From Anagrus nilaparvatae (Eukaryota; Arthropoda; Insecta; Hymenoptera; Mymaridae), in NCBI GenBank assembly GCA_022575985.1, contig JAKSXM010000272.1, positions 4,402,001-4,466,000 of the forward strand: a DNA stretch of 64,000 nucleotides, given 5' to 3'. The notes beneath the pieces are model-generated. The model did not search any database, was not told where the DNA came from, and saw nothing but the letters and a program-made list of their open reading frames with translations. Every line of letters begins with the position of its first letter. Positions within the stretch are counted from its first letter, which is position 1. The position numbers and the translations under genes were made by a program. This document shows, one piece after another, positions 12,375 to 24,474 of this stretch.

Positions 12375-12869
12375 TTTAATATTGCACTTAAATCAAGGGG
12401 TTCTAACTCCTCACCTGGTATGGATGGAATTAATTACGAGTTGCTAAGAAATGTTCCCATAAAATATCATCTATTATTACTGGATATATATAACGATATG
12501 TTTAAAAATAATTCTTATCCGGACGGTTGGAAAAACATATATATACATTTTGTACAAAAACCTAATGCCAGTGGTTTAAGACCGCTTGCCCTAACGTCAT
12601 GCGTATGTAAACTTTTTGAATTAATGAATACTAATAGATTAAGATGGTGGTTCGAGCATAATAATATTATACCAGACTCGCAGATAGGTTTTAGAAAAGG
12701 TTTATCCACTAATGACAATTTAGCAGCACTCACATTAGAAATTGAAAGAGCTTTTGACAAAAAAGATGATGTGCTATGTGCTTTTTTGGATGTCAAAGGT
12801 GCTTTTAATTATGTACAATCAGATATACTTTTAAAAATTTTAGCAGATATTGGCTGTTCTCAAAAGATT
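12375..12869 (+). pseudogene. LINE (I-group) ORF2, N-terminal reverse transcriptase part
   Basis: RT motifs visible in order: SSPGMDGINYELL (motif 1), VQKPNASGLRPLALTSC, IGFRKGLSTNDNLAAL, then CAFLDVKGAFNYV, the catalytic-Asp motif A in a family-typical form. The frame differs from that of the upstream endonuclease, consistent with deletion of the connecting region. The segment ends in CSQKIL, after which the next recognisable RT motif is in a different frame, so a further deletion lies near 12865-12872. Confidence 0.8.
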
Positions 12870-12871
12870 TT

Positions 12872-14719
12872 AGAATAGTAAATAGAGGAGTTCCACAAGG
12901 TGGGGTTTTTAGTCCACTTTTATATATACTGTATACATATAAAATTGAAAAAAATATTAATGCGAGAGTTTCATTATTGCAATATGCTGATGATATTGCA
13001 GTATACCTTAAAACTGATAACTATAGTGATGATATTAATTTACTCGAAAATGCCATAACGACAATAAATAATAATTTAAACGAATTAGGGTTAGAATTAT
13101 CGGTAGATAAAACAGTTTTTATGCATTTCAATAAAAATAAAATAAAACCAGCAGAAACAACATTATTAATTGATAATAATGAGATCAAATCTGCTCATTC
13201 AGCAAAATTTTTAGGTGTTATGTTTGACTATGAACTAAGTTTTGAAAAACATATTGCATATGTACAAGAAAAAACTAATCGTGCAACTAACATTATTAAA
13301 TTTTTAAGGGGAACGTGGTGGGGATCCCACCAAAATACGCTTCTCTCATTTTATAAAAGTTTTGTTAGATCTATTATGGACTATGCAAGCTTTATTTATT
13401 ATCCTAAAACTAAGAAAAACAAAAAAGTTCTGGAAAGAATTCAAAACTATTGCATAAAACTAGCTCTAGGATATAGAAGAAGCACCCCAAATAATGTTAG
13501 TATTGCAGAATCAAAAATTTTATTATTTGAAGAAAGATCTAAATTGTTGTGCTGTAAATATGTATTAAAAAATATAACAAACAGTAGTAGTAAAACAGCT
13601 AAAATTATTAATGAATATTTTTATAGTAAAATTATAAGTAGTAATAAAAAAAAAAGGGGTATTTTAGAAGAGTGCATTGAAGAAGTATATGGTATAAGAA
13701 GTTTTATTAAAAAGAATCAAAAATTAAATATATATAAATATGAATATCATATAAGCGTGGAAAATTTCGATACTAAAATATCCACGATTAATAGGGATAT
13801 AAAAGATAGTGTTATAAAAAATAACATTGAAAAAAAATCATTAAACGGTAATTGTATAGAAATTTATACTGATGGTAGCAAAACGGAGAGAGGGAAATCA
13901 GTGGGTTCAAGGGTATATATTCCGAAATTTAATTTTGAATTTAAAAAAAGCCTACCGAAATACGCATCAATATATACTGCTGAATGCTTCGCCATATTAG
14001 AAGCTTTAAAATTTGCAAAAAAGAATTGCGGTCATAAGTATGTTATTTACACAGATTCACTAAGCGTGCTAGAAACTTTAAATACGCGTAACTTTGATGT
14101 AAAAATCAACTTGTATATATATAAAATAAAAGAGCTCTTAAGACTATTTGATGACGACAGTTTGCAAATTGTATGGATACCAGCACATGTCGGTAAACCT
14201 GGCAATGAAAAGACTGATGAATTGGCAAAGCAAGCTACTGAAGACAATCCTAGTAATATTCTTATACCACATACTGACTTTTATGCATATTTAAAAAAAA
14301 AATTCAAAAACAAAAATAATGATCAAATAAAAAAAGAGGGGGAAACGAAAGGGAAAGTCTATTTTGAAATATACTATAAAGATACTCCGAAACCGTGGTT
14401 CATTGATAGCTCATTACCGAGAAATCTAATCACGACAGTAAATAGATTAAGATCTGGACATTACAATTTAAATGCCTCACTTTACAAAATAAAAATTACA
14501 GATAGTCCTGCGTGCACCTGCGGTTATGATACACAGGACATTAATCACATTCTCTGGCAATGTGATTTATTTAATAATCAGAGAAAAAAATTGTACAATG
14601 AGCTGTCAAAATATCGCGAATTTCCTCCATTTGATATAAAGATATTTCTATGTGAACCAAATAGCATATTTATAAAAAAAATATTTGACTTTTTGCAAAA
14701 CTGTAATTTTAATGTGTAA
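12872..14719 (+). pseudogene. LINE (I-group) ORF2, RT C-terminus, RNase H and C-terminal zinc region
   Basis: The segment opens with NRGVPQGGVFSPLLY, then QYADDIAVYL with the YADD catalytic box at about 12983-12994. FLGVMFDYELSFEKHI and the LINE thumb region follow. An RNase H domain starts near 13863 with YTDGSK, then YTAECFAILEAL, YTDSLSVLE and IVWIPAHVGKPGNEKTDELA, so all four acidic positions can be read. A C-terminal stretch contains CTCGYDTQDINHILWQC. An RNase H after the RT points to the I/LOA-type group rather than R1, CR1 or Jockey proper. This long frame is the best-preserved part of the element, while its N-terminal neighbours are broken. Confidence 0.85.
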
Positions 14720-14868
14720 AAAAAAGAGAAGATGGTATTTAATAAGTAAATTTGTAATAAAATTGTAAAATGAAATATTGTATGACAAAACTGTAATATA
14801 ATAATGTATCAGCTAAATAACTTTTCTTTATATGTAAAAGTTGAAAGCTTTAATAATAAAAAAAAAAC
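14720..14868 (+). mobile_element. 3' UTR and A-rich tail of the I-group LINE
   Basis: This is non-coding sequence after the stop of the RT/RNase H frame, ending in TTTAATAATAAAAAAAAAA. A TAA/A-rich tail is the usual 3' end of I-type LINEs. I could not identify a matching target-site duplication at the 5' end, in agreement with 5' truncation. Confidence 0.6.
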
Positions 14869-14869
14869 A

Positions 14870-15042
14870 GATAAAATCATGAAACCCGTGTTAGAATTTA
14901 CAAAGGACTTGGGATATTGCTTTAAAAACTGAGTTGAAAAGATACTCTTTAAATACTTCCATTCGAGTGTACTACGAACAACACTTTCATGTCCAAAAGA
15001 AGCTTCTAAAGATATTAAAGTACAAGCGTCGTTAATTTGATA
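14870..15042 (-). other. Unidentified minus-strand open frame abutting the LINE
   Basis: Reading the minus strand, about 55 codons are open with balanced composition, including ISLEASFGHESVVRSTLEWK and KQYPKSFVN. The frame is bounded upstream by a stop near 15043. It runs up to the 3' end of the LINE at 14868, as if the LINE had inserted into it. I do not recognise the product. It may be a relic of an older element or chance. Confidence 0.25.
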
Positions 15043-15069
15043 TTACGGCACCCGTGTCAGGCGTGCGAC

Positions 15070-16184
15070 TAAAAAATATATAAGAATATAGTAATTTTTA
15101 TTGTTCTAAAGTATTTTTAAGAAAGATATACTGTGTTTTGTTTTCAGTGTTCTTCAAAAATACATATCCTCTAAACCGGAGAATAAACAAGTAATCCTGA
15201 GACACATTAACAAGGAAAAATACTTTTTAAATTTTTCATAATACGTTAGCGTATTCTCAGCTACATTCTTTCATAAATTAAATAAGTATTAAGGATAGAA
15301 AATCTGCTTTGAAACCAATTTGAGTTCATAAAAAAGTGAAATCGTCTTCGAAGAACTGTTTAATGTTATTAAACTGTTTAGTTTTCTTATATTGTAATTT
15401 AAATATTATAGAAAAAATAAGATGTGTTAATAATTGAAAGTGATTAATAAAACAAAATTAAAACAGCATAAACTTTTAAATTTTATAAGAGTTCAATTTA
15501 TTTAATTGTATCAATTATTAATTATTAATTATTAACTATTTTGTAAATTTTGTTACATTTTAAATACTTAAGAATTATTTCAAAAGTACAGATCTGAAAA
15601 AAATAACAAATTATACTGTAACTCAAATCCTAAATTCTAAATTGTAAAAATGTAATAAAAAGGTTGTATAAAATATTTTAAATTGAGAAAATTTAAATTA
15701 AGATGAGATGTATAAATGTATTAACTCAAACTACACATAGACACACATGTAGGTATATGTGTTACCATTTTTTAGTTGCATAGAAACTCACGCCGGCTAG
15801 CAGTACCATAACGTCTGTCGTAGTATAAAGAGCGCTGTAATAAATCATTTCATATCAAGTAATCAAATTTAAAATTACTAATCCTTTTACTGCCAATATT
15901 ATATCATAACATTTATAGAGAAGAAAAAAAGACAGTAACAATTCTTTATGGAAAAACGTTTGTTGTGCAAAGAGAAAATGTTATTATACTTTGCAGCCGG
16001 GACTGCAGTAAAGGTCCAGCGGCTGCAGGACTCACCCTAATCCTATTCCTTTTTGCTACCTACTTGTATCAAAGAATATTTGTATTTAATTATAACTTTC
16101 GCATCGAAAAATATAATTTATACATGTTACATATACTCTATATATTATAAAATTATAAACGCTGCCGCCTCTGTCGAATGACAC
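15070..16184. other. No clear gene
   Basis: AT-rich sequence. A TATA-like 'AGTATAAAG' followed by AATAAA near 15821-15846 could mark a decayed LTR, but no second copy, primer-binding site or coding part supports it. The 61-codon frame at 15965-16150 ends in hydrophobic low-complexity residues and is not convincing. Confidence 0.35.
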
Positions 16185-16680
16185 CTTTGGGCCAATCTGG
16201 TACTTTTGGGCCATTCTGGTACTTTTGGGCCAAGCTGGCACATTTGGGCCAATCTGGTACTTTCGCACCATACTGGTCCTTTTGGGCCAAAGTGGGTCTT
16301 TTGAGTCACAGTGGCCCTGTTCACCAAAAAAATCACTGTTGCATAAGTTCACTTACCCAAAATGGTCTTTTTGGGCTAAAGGAGTCCTTTTGGCCTTAAC
16401 AATCGATGTTTTATAAGACCCCTTACCTAAGATGGTCATTTTGGGTAAATGTGGACCTTTTAGTCTAAACAATTGCTTTTTTTTTAAGAACTCAAAATGT
16501 TCTTTTTGGGCCAAACTGGACCCTTAAGCCTTAGCCGTTATGCTAAGCCTATTATCCAATATATATTGTATAAGACCTCTCAGCCAAAATAGCCCTTTTA
16601 GGCGAAAATAGTCTTTTTGGTCCAAGCGTCAATGTTGCAAAAGACCTCTTACCCAAAATGGTTTTTCTTTCACATGAGAC
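16185..16680. repeat. Minisatellite, ~18-22 bp unit
   Basis: Degenerate head-to-tail copies of a unit like TCTGGTACTTTTGGGCCA, clearest at 16190-16320 and more diverged to about 16680. Period-like open frames on both strands here (Gly-Gln-Phe-rich or Trp-Pro-Lys-rich) are simply translations of the repeat. Confidence 0.8.
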
Positions 16681-16783
16681 CTAGGCTAATTTTCGCAAAA
16701 TATTGTTATAATTATTATAAATTAATTAAGGCGCCAACAAAATTAAAAATAATAGAAATAGAAGTATATTTCTTTTGCAACTA

Positions 16784-17214
16784 CAGTAGTTCCTCAGTTA
16801 ACGAACTTTTTGGGACCAAAAAAAGGTTCTTTATCCAAGGAGTTCGTTATTCAAGGATTTAAAAAATGGCCGTCTTTTAGGAAAGGTAGACTAAATATAG
16901 GGACTATATATACTAGACAAAATATACGACATTGGCGCCAGCATCAATAAAATTCCTTTTTTGTATACTATGTATTTAAATAATAATCATATTTACTAAA
17001 ATTTTATTTAATCTTTTTTAATCTTTGAAATTTTAGTAAATATGGTATTTATTTATTTACATATTTTTATTTACATATTGTTAACGAACTGCATTTAGAA
17101 AAAAAGAAAGATAACAATAAAAATCCAAAAAATTTTCTAAAATTTGGTCTTCAAAAAAAAGTTCTTTATGTCAAAAGTTCGTTATTTGAGGGTTCGTTAA
17201 TCGAAGAACTACTG
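16784..17214. mobile_element. pogo/Tigger-like MITE with TA target duplication
   Basis: Terminal inverted repeats read CAGTAGTTCCTCAGTTAACG on the left and, inverted on the right, CAGTAGTTCTTCGATTAACG. Both ends are flanked by TA (16782-16783 and 17215-17216). This terminus is typical of pogo/Tigger members of the Tc1/mariner superfamily. The 431-bp interior has no transposase frame. Confidence 0.75.
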
Positions 17215-17389
17215 TACTAAGAGAAAAATAACTTTTAAACATAACCGGAATCGATGGGTATGATTACTTTTATTATTTAAATAAATTATGTAAATATCAC
17301 CATGGTTCTGGTTAGAATTATAATTCTGACCTCATATTTGTAAAATTTACAAAATTTTGTTGTTCTTATAACTCACCCAGTTTTCTAAT

Positions 17390-17480
17390 CACTCTAGGGG
17401 GTTGGCGCTCGAAGCGGTCAGGGGGCGGAGCCCCCTAGTATATGGGTGCTTTCCACAGGAACGGTTTAATAGTATCACCC
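17390..17480. mobile_element. Possible Helitron-type terminus
   Basis: GGGGGC-GGA-GCCCCC forms a hairpin followed by CTAGT within a locally GC-rich patch (near 17421-17441). The segment before it, CTCTAGGGGGTTGGCGCTCG, resembles a second copy at about 8100-8122. A GC-rich hairpin ending in CTAG-T is what Helitron 3' ends look like. No partner end was found nearby, so this is tentative. Confidence 0.35.
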
Positions 17481-19511
17481 CCAATTATATCTGATACGAA
17501 ATTTGTAATTTTGCAATTTATTTTCTTTTAATAAGTTGATAAATAATATTTTTTTAAAGTCACAACCTACTGCGCGTAAATTGACAATTTAAAAAAAAAA
17601 TTTCCTGGAGCATATGTGTCCAAAATGTTGCCACCGTCATCATTCCTTTTGCTTAACTGTAAACTTTGAGTATCAACAAACGGCTTAAAATTTGAATTTA
17701 AAATTTTCTGTAGGATCCAAATGACATATTTATGTCCCAGAAACTCATTTTTTTCAACGAAACAAATTTTCATGCAGTCCTCTTAGCCTATCGTCGTATT
17801 CAAGTCTGTCCTTCGATTTTAGCTATTTTTAAGTTAAAACAGTTTAAATTTATGCACTTTAAAGCTCTGTCTATAGTTTTTTTTACTTAAAAGTAAAACT
17901 TAAATTAAAAGTATAACTTAATAAAAGGAAAACTTAAAGTTATAAATATGAATGCTTTATTTATGAAAATTAAAACTATTAGATTTTTAAAACACCTTTA
18001 CAAAAAAAATTTCATCACCGTCCATGTCGTTTTCTCCAAGTGTATGTCATATTTTACTTAATATATCTTGTTTACTAATGTTTTTTGATGAAAAAATAAG
18101 GTGTCTAGAGTTTGAGAAAATTTTATTGGTACAAAACAGAGTTATTTTAATAATACACTCAAAATGTCGCCACCGTCCGCAAAAATAAAAAATCCCATAA
18201 CAATTTGGGAAAAACTCAAACTCCATAGACTCATTCAAACACAATATCTATCAATATCTCCTGCAACAAGACTCTACCTCCTCTCTCTCATAAAAATTTT
18301 GGCAAATACCCCTTGATAAATTGCCCTTTCCCCTTACAGATTACTTCCTATTCTCCCCCTTTCCATTTTTCTCCTCTTTTCCAAATTCTTCCCTAATATA
18401 TGCTAAGTGTTGAAGTTTGTAATGTTAAAATTTATAATTTAAAATTTATAATTTATATTTTATATTCTAAAATTTATCAGATATGTAAAATTTTTATTTT
18501 TCTTTTTTTTCCAACATTAACTAGGATTTATACATTTACTTTAATTTCATATTTAAAACATTTGTAAATTAACGTGCTTGCACAATATTATCTATTTGCA
18601 TTTAAGACTGTATCTTTAATTTTGTACAATTCTGTATAAATAAAAACACCAATTAATCAATCAAAGATTAACATGTAGAATTTATTTTTATATTTGTAGC
18701 AGTACCATTGAAAATTTTAGCTATTTGAACCTTGAAAAACATATAAATACAAAAAAATTATAGAAATAAGTGTTGTGCCGTAAAAAAAAAAAAATATACA
18801 GTTTCGGTTAAAAGTACCCATATATATAAAAATATTTTTAAAAATTAAAAAAAACTTTATACTATATTAAATATAGTTACCTAATTAAACATTAAATAAA
18901 AGTATAAGACTTGGTGAATTTTTTCCCATTTTAAAAAAATAAATAAAATTAGAGATGATTTTCTTGACTAAGAGGGCTAATAAATAAAAAAATTACAAAG
19001 ATCTTTTTAAAAGCGTAACGTTTCGTGTATGCACACTACACCTTTCCAAACAACAATATATAAATATAATAAAATTATTTGATGTTAGTAGACTAGTTTT
19101 TGGTCCATAACCATTAGAAGTATTAATAAGATTGTTTAAAAAGTTGTAATTATTGTTGACATAGAAATAGAAGTATGTTTCTTTTTCAAGCAACTTAACC
19201 TAAATTGTACTTATTGTTGTTTAAAAGGCGTACTGTGCGTACATGAAAAGTTACGTTGTTAAAAAAATCTCTGTAATTTTTTTATTTATTAGGCCTCTTG
19301 GTTAAAAAAACATCTCTATTTTTATAAAATAAAAGTACCCACAACTTGTATTATTCTCAATAAAAATTAAAAAAATGCTATCTTTTTCTTGTTGAACGGA
19401 CTTAGGAAAATACTTTGAACAAAAAATTTTCAATTCAAAAAGTACTTAATTAATTCAAATTACGTAAGTAAGTCGAAAAAGAAAAAGAAAAAATTTTTTT
19501 GTGTAACAATA
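17481..19511. other. No clear gene; AT-rich with a short dispersed repeat
   Basis: I see no gene. A word like 'AAAATGTYGCCACCGTC' appears at about 17621 and 18160, and a related 'TCACCGTCCATGTCG' at about 18014, suggesting a decayed duplicated element. The remainder is low-complexity A/T sequence. Confidence 0.4.
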
Positions 19512-19961
19512 CTCCAGTCAAAATACGGGTTTAGGTAGACTTACGGTTGCGAATACGAGATTTGCTCTAGTATAAGTTTTTTGGATCGCTGAACACGAAA
19601 ATCGGGGTCATTTGGCTAAGAAAATGGGGCTTCACTCTTCTCTCCCCCAAATGGGGGTATTTTTTATGTATTCGTGTTTTGGGGTAGTTTTAGCTAATAT
19701 AAGGGTGAAATATTAATTTTATCTTCCAAAATTATTGAAATTCTTAATTAGCGACCCAAGAAACCCTTAGAAACCAATTCTTGGACAAATCTATCGACCC
19801 ATTTGGGGGTAGTTTTTGCATGTTTAAGGGTGAAGCCCCATTTTCTTAGCCAAATGACCCCGATTTTTGTGTTCAGCGACCCAAAAAACGCATACTAGAG
19901 CAAATCTCGTATTCGCAACTAACTGTACGTCCACCCCCCCCCCCCCGTATTTTGACTGGAG
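19512..19961. mobile_element. CTCCAGTC-type MITE, copy A
   Basis: Terminal inverted repeats CTCCAGTCAAAATACGGG face each other, with TA on both sides (19510-19511 and 19962-19963). Longer subterminal similarity includes the box GATCGCTGAACACGAAAATC, inverted near the right end. The interior has a 14-C run near 19933 and no coding frame. A second, longer copy lies at 44671-45264. The TA duplication suggests Tc1/mariner-driven movement. Confidence 0.75.
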
Positions 19962-19963
19962 TA

Positions 19964-22260
19964 AAATAGACACAAAAAAAAAAATTTTTTTTTTTATTTT
20001 TCGGCTGGTCGTTTAAATTGGACGTGCCCATATATGTATATGAGGTTTGTTCACAAAAATAAAGTTCTCCAAAAATGTTCTTCCCGAAGTATGTTGAAGT
20101 TTAGGTGACCAAATGATCCCATAACAATTTTATTTCCAGCACATTAGAGAACAATTTAGGTGTCGCACAAACCCAGGGTAGCTCTTAAGTGTTTGGCTTT
20201 TTATCCATGGAATTACCCTCTTGTGTTTTCCTTAAATGGCGAAAATCGTATATAATCGGAATATGTGGGTTATAAATTACAGTCAAGATACCCTCTATTT
20301 ATTCTGACATGCCTTCGGGCCTAGAAATTCAGGAAATAATTTTACGACAATGTTATAAGATACAGTTTTTAGGCAATTTTCCAAATAACGCTGGCATATA
20401 GCATTTCAACCAAAATACTTCTCTTTGGTTCATTTTCTTTGTCTAAGCGCTACCTTTCATTCTTCGCAAAAAGCGATTTTTACTAATCGCGATATTTTTT
20501 ATTAACTATAGTGATTTGCTTTATTGCAAATATACTCCAGTAAAGGAAGTAAATTTTTCAGTAAAATGAAGTACTAATTAGAGGCAACTCTGATCAACTT
20601 AAAATTTTTTGGAGTTTGTCAAGAAAGGTGCCCAGAACCCCAAGGAAACAACTTCCGTAACTGGGAAAAAACGCGGGGGGTGGAACTCGTTGGATGGGGG
20701 GTTAAAAAAAATAATGTAACCAATCGATAAATTATCTTTTAAAGTTAAGGTTATCGCATTTCATGTCATATGCAACATTTGAATAGGGTGGGCCATTTTT
20801 TTTTTATTTCGCCCGACAAAAAGAGCATTTACCGTTATAAACATAAAATAGGCAATTCTAAATGGACAAATTTGCTTACAGATGAAAAATTATATAAGAA
20901 ATTGAAATACAACTATCTTGAAATAAATGCTAAAAAATTTGGATGTTTAAAATAAATAATATTCACGCTGCTGGCCAAAAACTGAAAATGTTTTCAAAAA
21001 TACAGGATTTTACCCAAATTTAGCAGACCAAAACATAAACAATAATTACCCTTAAGGGCTAAAAATGGCTGGATATATTCTTAAATATATTGATATATTT
21101 ATATATATATATGGCTCGTTTTCATTTTTTTTGAAAAAATAGCTTTCAAAAAATAAAAATAAAAAATTCCTTTTTTAAAGTCCAAACAAGGCTTTTTAGA
21201 CTTTTTTCACCAATATTTATTCAGTGTTGCATAAAAATCACCATAACGAACCTTTTACATCAATTTATTACGTTTTTTCACATAATTATAAGGTAAAAAC
21301 AGGTTAAAACCATTAAAAACCAAAATCGTTACATACGGCCTTAATATATGAATTTTTCTAGGCTTTATGTGTTTTAGAGAACAATAACATATATTTTTGA
21401 ATAATTCTTACTAAAAAAACGAGTTTTGGAGGTAAATTTTAAAAATATTTAATAATTTTAACAAAAATGAGGAACGGTAAAGGCAGGAACGGTAAAGGCT
21501 TTTTTATAGAAAAATCAAAATAATTCGTAGACAAATAAACAAAAAAACTTTTCCGTTTGGAAAGTAAAGTATTTTTATGATTGAAACTTGTTAAGTTTTT
21601 TATATTTTAATTACAACGCTTCTTAATTGGAGATCCATGGGGGTACGGTAAAGGCTTTTGTTTTTGTCCCTTCGTGATTTCTGAACTTAAACTGATTTTG
21701 TTTTCCTATTTAAGGACCTCTTAAAGTGCTCTCGATGTGAGAATTTATTTTTTATGTATTTAAGTTGTCATTTATGCGATTTAGAGGTTTTAAAAATGTT
21801 TTTATGAAGAGAAATCAAATTTAATATAAATAAAATACGTTTTACGTACACATTTTGTAAAATCATGTGACACACCTTCTCACCCTTGTAATAATTAGGA
21901 AAAGTAAGTTTAAATTTTTTCTGTATGGAAAAAGTTTAACCTTATAGTATAGCAATTAATCCCCAAATAAAAATTTTTGATAATTAATTGATAGGTGTGA
22001 ATGACAGACACTCAAAGTATAGGAATCTCCTTTGTGACAGGGAACGGTAAAGGCTTTTTTGCTATATTTTTATGTTTTATACTAGTTAAAACATTAAATT
22101 ATGTTGATTTTTATGGTGTACCATCAAAAACTTATTGAAATTAAAAATTTAAAAAAAAAATTTTTTTTAATTAATGCATCTGGTAGTTGGAAATGTGCTG
22201 TACGTCACTTTTGCAAAAAAAACGATAATGAGCCATATATACGTTCAATATATAAGTTCC
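19964..22260. other. No clear gene; dispersed GGAACGGTAAAGGC motif
   Basis: No supportable coding region. The short frames at 20770-20955 and 22101-22283 are Lys/Phe-rich without motifs. The word GG(A/T)ACGGTAAAGGC occurs near 21470, 21486, 21644 and 22042 with unequal spacing in otherwise AT-rich sequence, and is not explained by any element I recognise. Confidence 0.4.
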
Positions 22261-22261
22261 G

Positions 22262-23365
22262 AAAATGTAGATTTTCCTTCTGACCTGGAGAAGGGTTGAT
22301 ACCATATTCGGCGTCAACTTTCATGACAGAGGTAATCCCCTTATGATCCAGACCAAAAAATCGGTCAAATATTTGGGGGTCTTCTTAGATAATAAGTTGA
22401 CCTACAATAGACAATTCCAGCAGGCCAGTGAAAAGGCTGGCCGGGTTTACAAAGTCCCTCTCGTGGCTGATGACGAACATCGGCGGTCCCAGAACAGGGA
22501 AGAGGAGGCTGTTGATGACGACAGTCAACTCCATCTTGCTCTACGGTGCAGAGGTGTGGGCGGACAATGTCCGCATAGAAAAGTACTGCAAGAAACGCCA
22601 AAAAGGCAGTACAGAGGCAGGGGGCCTTTCGAATAGCTTGCTCGTGCAAGACTATATCAGAGCCAGCAATCCAGGTAGTGTCTCGGGTAATTCCATCGAT
22701 CTGCGTGCCTTGAGGAAGAAGAGCGTGACGTAGTTTTCGTTCTTGCTCGCTCCCGCACAATGGAATGTTGGCAGTATAGGTGATATTAAAGCTGGATGAA
22801 CCGTGATCATGGGGAGGTAAACTTCTACCTCACATAGTTCCTAACTGGTGACGGTTATTTCCGTGAAATGCTTTTCAAGTGGCGCAAGGTGGCATCTTCG
22901 GAATGCCTGCATTGCACAGGTGAGACGGATACCGCTGAGCACACCTTTTTTGGGTGTTCTCGATTCGCTGAGTGGCGACCGCACTTCGATGAATGGAGGC
23001 CAAAAGGAGTCGTCCTGGAAATGCTGCGCAGTACCGTGAACTGGTAAAGTGTGGCTGAGTACATACGACACTGATTAAAAAAAAGGAGGAAGGTTTCCTC
23101 TAATAGGAAACTCTCCTTTTTTATTGACAGGGTATGGCGAAGTAATGCCTTGGCTGCATTGATTTCGGACCGAAGTAATACCTAAACAGGGAATCCCGGT
23201 CCGAATTCTATGATATTGTCATAAATGCAGGAGGGTGGGGAGTTTAGTGGGTATTACCCTATATTTGAGGTTGAGTCCCACATAACCATACAGTACGCGG
23301 TGTATATCATGCATAAAAGCAATCTCCTTGTTTTACGAAAAAGGCCCCTTCTCTGAAAGGTCAAA
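22262..23365 (+). pseudogene. R1-clade LINE relic, RT C-terminus to 3' end
   Basis: This is decayed sequence matching the 3' part of the R1-like copy at 54.9-57.0 kb. It includes SVKYLGVFLDNKLTYN (RT thumb), a zinc-finger region with a 'CLHC'-type core near 22905, and the 3' UTR stem-loop around AAGGAGGAAGGTTTCCTC (23081-23122). Several frameshifts separate these segments, and part of the linker is deleted between about 22770 and 22800. The segment ends near a degraded 'AAAAAGGCCCC' terminal box at about 23340-23350. Confidence 0.75.
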
Positions 23366-24030
23366 AAAGAAAATAAAAAGAGAAGTTATTTTTAATATTT
23401 TATATAATAATAATTGTAAATTGCACATAATATTATATTTTATAATTTCTTTTTTTATAAGTTCTTTTGTGAACGAAATTTTATTCTATCTTTCTCTCAA
23501 AAGTTAAAAAATACCTATTCTTTTGAAAGAAATGAAAAATATTGTTGTAAAATTTTTAAAAATTATTTATGAATATTAATTAGTAACTAATATTATCCAT
23601 AAAAACTTAGTTCTCAATTTAATTAGCTATTTGGGTCTTTCATAAATTAATTATAATTAAAAAAAAAATCTAGTTCTTTCAATATATTAAAAATTATTTT
23701 TAACGCTTCTAACATGTAATGTATTTAGCAGACTACACACATAATAAGTTTTATTATTTATTTAGTAGTTTCCATTTCCATGAGTTATCAGGTTATTTTA
23801 TAGAAATGCCGCATTAAGTCAATTTATTTTAAAAAGATAGTAGTTCTCAAGCATTTTTCGCGTCATACTACTCGGTATGCTGTGTAACACTTAACGTTTT
23901 ATCCCATGACACGTGAAATGAATAGAGAATCTGGGCCCAGAAGAGACTGTTAAACGGGCAAAAGCCTGCTTTACATCAATAGTACTAAGCATGCATTATA
24001 TGCACAATTTTTAAAAACTTCATTTTAACA
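23366..24030 (-). mobile_element. Probable Copia-type 3' LTR and AT-rich flank
   Basis: On the minus strand, a polypurine tract (TTTGTGGGAGGGAG, plus coordinates 24031-24044) is followed immediately by TGTTAAAATG, the expected LTR start. This is the usual Copia 3' junction. I could not locate the far LTR end or a second LTR, so the left boundary is open and part of this span is probably unrelated AT-rich DNA. Confidence 0.5.
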
Positions 24031-24304
24031 CTCCCTCCCACAAAGTGTATATAACCATTTTAATAGGTACTTTAAATATCAATATTTTATCAAGACTAAT
24101 CTTATCAACAGATATTTACATTTTATCATAAAAGTACAGAAGTACAAATGTATGTATAAAAAAATAAATTTTAGTTATTAATTAAGTAATTATAAATTAT
24201 TAAGTTTTTAAAATCTTTCAATCGTCCTTGCTATCACGTTCTGGTTAAACCTATTTACTATCTATAATAAAGAAAATATAATTATTAATTTATTGATATA
24301 ATAT

Positions 24305-24420
24305 TACATTCATTACTGGTTTTTGATCCTTAAAAGCAAGTGATTTTGTAAATATATCAGCTGCATGATACTTTGATAGATCAAATTCATCTAACCCAGT
24401 TTATCATTATAAATTTAAGT
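24305..24420 (-). pseudogene. Copia pol C-terminus relic
   Basis: Reading the minus strand, EFDLSKYHAADIFTKSLAF is the C-terminal RNase H signature of Copia polyproteins ('ADILTK' type). A polypurine tract and LTR start lie about 260 bp downstream on the same strand, in the right order. The rest of pol is missing: an R1 relic begins at about 24475. Confidence 0.65.
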
Positions 24421-24474
24421 TCCACACATTTTATAACGAACTCTTCTCTTCAATACATCACCTGAAATAGCGGA

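Noticed and set aside
16086..16416. Overlapping frames on both strands with Gly/Phe- or Trp/Pro-rich periodic proteins
   Set aside because: Direct translation of the 18-22-bp minisatellite.
18993..19260. Candidate Fhos terminal exon beginning after GTACGCACAG near 19230
   Set aside because: Phase fits, but the translation (LRLLNNNK...) does not match the family tail and composition is random-looking.
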